A DNA stretch of 64,000 nucleotides. Origin: Hippopus hippopus (taxonomy: Eukaryota > Mollusca > Bivalvia > Cardiida > Cardiidae). The notes beneath the pieces were generated by a model. That model ran no database searches and was not told the origin of the DNA. It saw only the letters and a list, made by a program, of their open reading frames with translations. Every line of letters begins with the position of its first letter. The stretch's first letter is position 1. A program made the translations under genes and the position numbers. The stretch covers positions 9,141,565-9,205,564 of the forward strand of contig OX328107.1 of the NCBI GenBank assembly GCA_946811185.2. Reading direction: 5' to 3'. Shown piece by piece: positions 58,236 to 64,000 of this stretch.

Positions 58236-58459
58236 CCGTCATTGAAGTGGTAGCCATTCGGTATCCAAGACACCGTAATAGCGTGAATGAGTTAACCCTT
58301 AATCATACATAAACAAACTTAGACTTGTCTATATTAATAGCATCTGTAATCGACAAGTTATATGTCGCACAAAACACACTTGTGTGGTTTTGTCTGTGAA
58401 AAGAATGTTTTAAAAAGCATTTCCGTAAGGATCGTAAAAACTCCGGATTGTGTGGTAAA

Positions 58460-58690
58460 GGGTTAACTGTTTACCAAACGACAAAATTTTAGACTGGTCC
58501 AAATGGAAAGCATTTGTAGACAATAAAATTAATGTGACTCAAAAATTGAAATTTGTTCTGGAAAGGGTGGAAAACATTGTGGGAAAAGGAGAAAATGCTG
58601 GTTACCAGCATTTTCTCCTTTTCCCACAAGGTTTTCAAAAGGCTTCTTTCTCAGAGTCGTAAAAACCCCGGATTGTGTGGTAAAGGGTTA
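58460..58690. repeat. Family B MITE copy, near-perfect foldback
   Basis: The centre GGAGAAAATGCTGGTTACCA then GCATTTTCTCCTTTTCCCAC is an almost uninterrupted palindrome (about 58575-58630). The outer arm ends AAAGGGTTAAA about 30 bases before the TM5 exon. Confidence 0.88.
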
Positions 58691-58718
58691 AATGATACAT
58701 TGTAAAATGTTTTTGTAG

Positions 58719-58785
58719 TTGCTGGTTGTCAGTTAACAGTGGGCTGATATGGGCTTTTGTCGGACCAGCACTACTGGTTATTCTT
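58719..58785 (+). CDS. Receptor exon: extracellular loop 2 and start of transmembrane helix 5
   Basis: The acceptor GTTTTTGTAG precedes it and the donor CTT|GTGAGT follows; phase 2 to 0, 67 bp. [20 protein letters not shown] has the invariant C-W-L-S and the W-A-F-x-G-P-A TM5 pattern. Confidence 0.93.
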
Positions 58786-58829
58786 GTGAGTACATTAATA
58801 ACGTAGAAACTGTCTAACGCTTTGCCACG

Positions 58830-59780
58830 ATTCATATTTTATTTGATGGTGAGAAAAAAAAATTAAAACTTTTTTGTTTAAGATGTCTTCATGTTTTAAC
58901 CTTCATCAAATAAAAATTTTTATTATCATCATCGCCTACGGTTGAAAAAAAAAACTTTTTTTCAAAAATTAGATCGGATTTCATGAAAATCAAAAGAAAT
59001 ACAAAGCTTAAATTTGAATTTAGGGAGAAATGTGTAGATCTAGTAATTTGAGCAAAAAATCTCCACGACAGTTTTTGAAATAGAGGATAATCAACTGGTT
59101 GCGTGTGATATTAAAAATCTGTCATTCGAATGGGTTTGATGCGGTTAAAAAACGCGTCCGAAGGACGCGTTTTTTAACCGCATCAAACCCAATTCTAATA
59201 ATTATCAAGAATGGTACAATATGAGCAATATAGGAAAAAGTAGTTCCGGGAAACATTCTAAAACTATATCGTCACTAGTGATGATACCATATTTATCACC
59301 ACTAGTGGTGTTATTCACTGTGAAATTCCAGTAATTCACTGATAAGAATATAATAAATTCGTTTGTAAGTGTAAAAGATCGGACCCTGCAATGCCCGAAT
59401 TATCAGATGATTATCAGCGTAATTTCCAAATTTGATTAAATCCCGTTTTCACAGAACTTTGCTCGGTTCTTATTATAAAAACATCGAATACTCTCATACC
59501 ATCTGTAGACGGATTTTTCGCATACCACCTTTGAAAATATTGTTTATAATAGGAGGAATTCACGAGTAATTCTTCCTTTCGTCACAACGTTTTTTTTTTT
59601 CCTTGGATATCTAAATCAAACCGTTATCCGTATTTTTTATGCCAACTGATTACAAAGGTATCTGAAATTGACCGTTTTAAATTTGTTCTAGCATTTGTAC
59701 GGTCCACCCGTGCCAGTGTCTCTCTTTCTGTATATTCCGGATTACCCAGCCTGTAAAACAGTTTGCTATATGACATGCAC
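58830..59780. other. Intron within the TM5 region; holds one perfect hairpin
   Basis: Mostly AT-rich sequence. A perfect 29-base inverted repeat with a GAA loop lies at 59131-59191. CATCACTAGTGATGATACCA-type palindromic bits occur near 59270-59310. Confidence 0.6.
59131..59191. repeat. Perfect hairpin, 29-base arms and 3-base loop
   Basis: The left arm 59131-59159 starts TGGGTTTGATGCGG and ends ACGCGTCC. The right arm 59163-59191 is its exact reverse complement. The loop is GAA. It is GC-richer than its surroundings. Confidence 0.92.
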
Positions 59781-59794
59781 ATATATATATATGT

Positions 59795-60060
59795 ATGAGC
59801 CATTCTCTGTCAAAAGGGGGCTTAATTCATCTGCAGAAAGTATCAACCCAGTTCAGCCTGCGCAGTCCACGCAAGCTGACCTGGGTCGAAACATTTTGCT
59901 ATTTCTCATATTTGTGCATGCCAAAGGACCAGTGTACCTTATGATTCAGTTGGTTCCGTCGTCAATGGATTTTGTTGAGCCATAACTATGTGATCACTTC
60001 CTTAGTAGCATGCAATACCGGGATGCATTAAAGCCCTTTGTGCCCGAGCATGGCTCATAT
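59795..60060. repeat. Family A MITE copy
   Basis: It starts GAGCCATTCTCTGTCAAAAG, has a centre TTCAGCCTGCGCAGTCCACG and ends CCCGAGCATGGCTCATAT. An AT repeat (ATATATATATGT) lies just before it. Confidence 0.85.
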
Positions 60061-60519
60061 GTATAAGTTATTGAAGTTTCTAATTTGATTCTCTGTCTGC
60101 CTGCTTGCACTCCCGCCCCTGTCCCGGCCCACCACACCACCTCAATCCAACTGAACCCTACCCCACCGCACTTTTCACCTCTCAACCCTAACCATACCAC
60201 CCTACCAATAGCAAGTATTATTAATGCCCTGCAACACGCGAAAAGGTACATTCGGATATTTGAGTAAAGTTTCGTCTCGGATCAGCCTGCGCCGTACGCA
60301 AATGTCCAAATGCCCCTTTTCGCGTGTTGCAGGCCATTTATAAGTTAGCTCTTTCAGCACCAAACATATAAACTCAACCTCCTTCGCTGGCTGAAAATAC
60401 AATCGACTGAAACTCAGAAACAAGCAGACGGTTTATATCCAAGATCAGACAGCAGGTTCTATGCAGTCTGGTCTTGATCTATACTGTCCTCAAAAGCACC
60501 TGTTTTCGCTTATGACTTA

Positions 60520-60800
60520 AAAATGGTTAGCTCTTTACCACATGAAAAAAATGTAGACTTGTCCAAATTGAAAGCATTTGCAGACGACAATTTAGATGTG
60601 ACTCAGATGATGAAATTTGTCATTGGTAGGGTAGAAAACACTGTTGGAAAAGGAATTTCCTGTTGTCATTGGTAGGGTAGAAAACACTGTTTGAAAAGAA
60701 GTAAATGCTGGAAACCAGCATTTTCTCCTTTTCCCACTGTGTTTTCAAAAGGCTTCTTCTCCAAGGTCGTTAAAAGTCGGGATCGTGTGGTTATGGTTTA
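60520..60800. repeat. Family B MITE with internal duplication
   Basis: GTCATTGGTAGGGTAGAAAACACTGTT occurs twice (about 60619 and 60665). The second copy leads into the palindromic core AAATGCTGGAAACCAGCATT. Confidence 0.8.
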
Positions 60801-60847
60801 AACAAGTGATAGCTGATATTAGTTTTCTGTTATATGACTGTATGCAG

Positions 60848-60933
60848 GCAAACTTCGTACAGCTGGTCATAGTCTTGAGGACCATGTTTCAAGTGAAAAC
60901 GTTAAAAGATAAAGCTGGAGCTGAGAAAGTGAA
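60848..60933 (+). CDS. Receptor exon: end of TM5 and intracellular loop 3
   Basis: The acceptor GACTGTATGCAG precedes it and the donor GTGAA|GTGAGT follows; phase 0 to 2, 86 bp. NFVQLVIVLRTMF continues TM5 and is followed by a basic cytoplasmic loop (QVKTLKDKAGAEKV), the usual G-protein contact side. Confidence 0.9.
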
Positions 60934-61009
60934 GTGAGTACAGATTTTAATTTTTTGTAAAGAATAGGGTGTCCCAAAAGAAACGTAACACTATCGTACA
61001 TGAATAATT

Positions 61010-61235
61010 TCCCTTAACTCTTTACCACACGATCAAAATGTAGTCTTGTCTAAATTGAAAGCATCAGACGGCAATTTACATGTGGCTCAAATAGTGGAAT
61101 TTGTCTTAGATAGGGTAGAAAATATTGTAAGAAAAGGAGGAAATGCTGGTTACCAGCAATTTTTCCTTTTTTCATAATGTTTTCAAAAGGCATCTTCGGC
61201 AAGGTCGTTAAAACTCAGGATTGTGTAGTAAACGG
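61010..61235. repeat. Family B MITE copy
   Basis: Core GGAGGAAATGCTGGTTACCA / GCAATTTTTCCTTTTTTCAT with both outer arms. Confidence 0.8.
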
Positions 61236-62119
61236 CACATGAAAGCATAAGTGTATGGATCAAAAATAACGTACATCGGTTTTTTTTTTCGCGGAAAGGA
61301 AATTTTCGCTTTTTTCGCGGGTGGATTATTCTCGCGAATATTGTATTCGTTAAATATTCTATACAATCTGAAAATCTGAAAATCCTTCCTTTGATGCGAA
61401 CTTTAAGAAAAAAAAAATTCTTTTGAAAAAATGAAAAAAATTACCTATACACGTACAGGAAGAGTTGTCGTCAGATACCGGTAATCGGTATACTGAAGTT
61501 CGAGTAAAGTTGTTTTCCTTATTTTCTAAGTGTCCAATAGTAGTGAAATGATAAGTAGTACTATGCATTGTGAATAAATAGACCGACTAGGAAATATGGG
61601 TAGTCTAAGTTTTGAATGAATCATTTTCTTTTTTTTTGTATGTATATGTACCATTGGAATCACTTGGAAAAGGAGTAATTATGAGAGTTTGAAATACCTG
61701 ACTATCAAGGGAAATCTTCTTTTAGCTCTTCTAGCTTATTTTTTTTTCGCATTTTGAATATGCACTAATGCGTCCGGTATGTAGTACAGACATACCGATA
61801 AATATTTTTGGAGGGTTCAGTGCTATCATATATTTATGATTTCGTAAAAAATAGAAACATACCAATGAATTCGTGAAATCAAGAAATGTGAAAAATTGAT
61901 TTTGACCAAACTGGCGAAAATTTTGGGATGCGAAAAAAAAAAACCAATATACGGTAATTGGTAGATCAAAAATGTAAGTTTTTGTGTTAAAATATTTCAA
62001 TATTTATCCTAATACCACTTTCAAAGACAACTGAAAACAAAAATACAATTCAGTAAATCTCTTTTATGGATGCTTCCTTAATACAAATATAATATGTATA
62101 AATTCATTATCTACTTTTT

Positions 62120-62350
62120 AACGTTTTACCAAACAATTATGTGTCTTAACAACCCTGGTGCAAAAGTCTTTTGAAAACATTTTGGAAAAGGAGATAATGC
62201 TGGTAACCAGCATTTTTTTCCTTTTCCCATAATGTTTTCTACCCTTTTGAAGACCAATTTTAAATGATTTAAGCTACGATTATTTTGTCATTTGCGAATG
62301 CTTTTAATATGTTTGAGTCTAAAATTTTGTTGTGAGGTAAAGAGTTAAAC
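62120..62350. repeat. Family B MITE copy ending 14 bases before an exon
   Basis: Core GGAGATAATGCTGGTAACCA / GCATTTTTTTCCTTTTCCCA; the outer arm ends GTAAAGAGTTAAA. The TM6 exon acceptor follows at 62363. Confidence 0.85.
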
Positions 62351-62363
62351 ATTGTATCTTCAG

Positions 62364-62490
62364 GACGGGTGTACGTTGTTTGTGTGTTTTGTTACCTTTG
62401 ACTGGGGGTACTTGGGTGATTGGAGTTTTCTATGTAAACGAAAGCTTGGCATGGATCCAGTATCTCTTCGCCTTCTTGAACAGTTTACAG
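62364..62490 (+). CDS. Receptor exon: transmembrane helix 6 and start of helix 7
   Basis: The acceptor TTGTATCTTCAG precedes it and the donor CAG|GTAAGG follows; phase 2 to 0, 127 bp. It encodes LCVLLPLTGGTWVIGVF (TM6 with the T-W-x-x-G core) and WIQYLFAFLNSLQ (TM7 start). The frame is fixed by the incoming phase 2; another frame in the same bases is also open but gives no TM pattern. Confidence 0.92.
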
Positions 62491-62554
62491 GTAAGGAAGT
62501 GTTTCTGTACATGACATGCGTTTGGTATATATATGGAGTATTATATAGTATTTA

Positions 62555-62705
62555 GACTTTCCTGGCACTTGTATTTGCTTCTCGAAGCATAAAAAATTGA
62601 CTTCTCTCACCACCTTCGGTATCCCGCGATAGCAAATTTTCTCACGCTTCTAGAAGCAAATAGAAGCACCAGAAAAGTAACTACACGTACACCATGATAT
62701 TCCTT
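62555..62705. repeat. Foldback element related to 10749-10874
   Basis: TTTCCTGGCACTTGTATTTG faces CAAATAGAAGCACCAGAAAA around a TATCCCGCGATAGC centre. Confidence 0.7.
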
Positions 62706-63029
62706 CCATTGTACCTACACATTTTTCATCAAAATGAATCAGTCTAACATTGTGTCGTCAAGTAAAGGATTAACTTTTACGCTGCCCAGTAGACTGCCCA
62801 ATTGGCGAATTTGGCTTTTTAACAAGGGAATACGAACTCACTACAGATCTCGAGACTCCTGGTAGCTGAGAATGAAGAGGTGGACTGTGTAGATCCAAGA
62901 TCAGACTGCACGTTCAGCACAGTCAGATCTTGATCTGAAACATCCGTAGAAGGGTGTTTGTTTGTATGGTGTTGAACATCATTTTTCAACATTATTTCAG
63001 TTATAGCACGGCGGCCGGTGTAAATATCC

Positions 63030-63262
63030 ATGCTTTCCTGCAGTTTGTTTTACTAGTTCTTTGCAAAATATTCTTCCCAAGCCACTGGCTCCATTCCCAC
63101 ATAACCATCATCGAAACAGTGATCAGTGATTAGGGGTAAGAGAAAAATTAACCCTTTCGCAAATACTTTCATCAAACCCCGGAAAGATTGGCTGTGCTGG
63201 TGATTCGAACCCGCGATCCTTGTGTGTAACAAACTGAGCTACCGAGCTCGACCTGCACTAAA
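63030..63262 (-). repeat. tRNA-derived SINE copy
   Basis: The minus-strand head is GAGCTCGGTAGCTCAGTTTG then GCGGGTTCGAATCACC, the most tRNA-like head in the window. The body on the plus strand reads AAGCCACTGGCTCCATTC and CATCATCGAAACAGTGATCA. Confidence 0.75.
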
Positions 63263-63367
63263 AACGTAATTCTCTAATGGCATTGAAATAATTTACTACG
63301 AAGACCATGGCGAAATGACCCTGTTTCGTCTTTGACATGCTATTTAAGTTTCTATATTTCTTTTCAG

Positions 63368-63409
63368 GGTCTCTTTATCATGTTGTTTCACTGCATCTTT
63401 AATTCACAG
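63368..63409 (+). CDS. Receptor exon: rest of transmembrane helix 7 (last exon in window)
   Basis: The acceptor TTTCTTTTCAG precedes it and the donor CAG|GTAAGT follows; phase 0 to 0, 14 codons. GLFIMLFHCIFNSQ completes the family signature N-S-L-Q-G-x-F-I-x-x-F-H-C. The next exon, expected to start V-R-x-x-F/W, lies beyond 64000. Confidence 0.92.
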
Positions 63410-63499
63410 GTAAGTTCATCTATAGATTTCTACATTTGCTTGTGCCATAGTTTGTTTAATACCATAACTCGACAGTATTTCAGTCTATCGCAGTTTTAA

Positions 63500-63680
63500 G
63501 GACTGCGATGATGAAGTCTGGAAATCATTAAAGAAAATGAGAAAATGCTGGAAACCGACATTTTCTCATTTTCCTACAATGTTTTCTACCCTTTCAATAA
63601 CAAATTCCACTACATGTATTTTATCCACATTTAATATGTCGTCTGCAAATTCTTCTAAATCGTACAAATTTGCGAGTATG
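63500..63680. repeat. Family B MITE copy
   Basis: Core GAGAAAATGCTGGAAACCGA / ACATTTTCTCATTTTCCTAC just after the last exon in the window. Confidence 0.75.
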
Positions 63681-64000
63681 TTGTTTGTTGAAAAGTAAAC
63701 TGTCCTACTGTTTGAAAGCTATTGGATACTTTCTCGTATAAACAAAGTCGGAACTATACTCGGCTGTAATAGGCACATGAATCGTGTCGCAACAAGTAGC
63801 TGATGACATAAGCTACTTGGTCGCAATGACAGTCATCAGTCCACTGAAACACTTGTGACCAAGCCGGGGTTCGAACTAAAAATTCCTGATATTTTCATTA
63901 TAACCGCTTTCGACAAAATTAACCATATCCTAGACTTAACTTTTCGGACTCAACAGCTGTTATAAATTTTGATAATAAGGACCTTAACTGGCCCCAATAG

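Larger units (their letters stand above)
15713..63409 (+). other. Gene span: mucin-stalked adhesion GPCR (3' end beyond window)
   Basis: This is a multi-exon receptor gene assembled by eye from 21 exons with AG acceptors and GT donors whose phases agree throughout. The domain order is signal peptide, giant Thr/Ser/Asn-rich stalk, two CCP/sushi domains, HRM domain, GAIN domain, GPS, then seven transmembrane helices. This order defines adhesion (family B2) GPCRs, which are cell-surface receptors cleaved at the GPS and activated by a tethered peptide. Ligand and G protein cannot be read from sequence. The extracellular CCP, HRM and stalk mix matches no named vertebrate subfamily that I can assign with confidence. 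The last exon seen ends in phase 0 within TM7, so helix 8 and the tail lie to the right of the window. Three nonsense codons in the stalk exon are the main reservation about function. Confidence 0.88.

Noticed and set aside
63185..63262. A genuine tRNA gene on the minus strand
   Set aside because: Pol III box-like words are present, but the arms do not pair as a full cloverleaf and the sequence continues into the SINE body.

Overview
The window is eukaryotic genomic DNA: AT-rich, with long introns, canonical GT-AG splice sites and a dense load of palindromic MITEs, tRNA-derived SINEs, hairpin-ended non-autonomous elements and one Ty3/gypsy relic. The repeat families (145-bp minisatellite element beginning AGCTCACCTGAGC; palindromic GTCAGCCTGCGCAG element; ATGCTGGTTACCAGCAT foldback element) are of the kind I associate with heterodont bivalve molluscs (clams). 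That assignment is inference from repeat style and could not be searched.

The main content is one large plus-strand gene, about 15.7 kb to beyond 63.4 kb, that I read as a mucin-stalked adhesion G protein-coupled receptor (aGPCR). A start codon and signal peptide at 15713 open a single 17.1-kb Thr/Ser/Asn-rich repeat exon (15713-32852). After it come two sushi/CCP exons (36137-36316, 37275-37433), a hormone-receptor-like (HRM) domain over two exons (38811-39648), a GAIN domain over six exons (40225-48336), a GPS autoproteolysis site over two exons (48882-49839) with an intact tethered agonist, and seven transmembrane helices over eight exons (50299-63409). All of these exons join in a consistent phase. 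The cytoplasmic tail lies beyond the right edge.

The mucin exon keeps one reading frame for about 5,700 codons without a frameshift but contains three in-frame nonsense codons (21674, 25481, 29573). Two of them are copies of the same mutation, spread by a duplication 3,807 bp apart. Whether the full receptor can be made from this allele is therefore open, although the 7TM half looks fully intact. A decayed CCP exon half (33686-33777) sits between two transposable-element fragments.

Left flank (1-15.4 kb): mostly repeats, including a 3.4-kb long inverted repeat (10884-14277), a 572-bp MITE nested in another MITE with a visible target duplication (8173-8744), and a possible minus-strand gene near 5.6-2.5 kb with an ETS-type promoter motif. 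Introns of the receptor gene: about fifteen copies of one palindromic MITE family, several just upstream of splice acceptors; a hairpin-ended element with a 145-bp minisatellite core (43704-45530) inserted inside one of those MITEs; and, between the TM4 and TM5 exons, a broken LTR retrotransposon (54357-58235) whose integrase lies upstream of its reverse transcriptase, the unusual Gmr1-type order.
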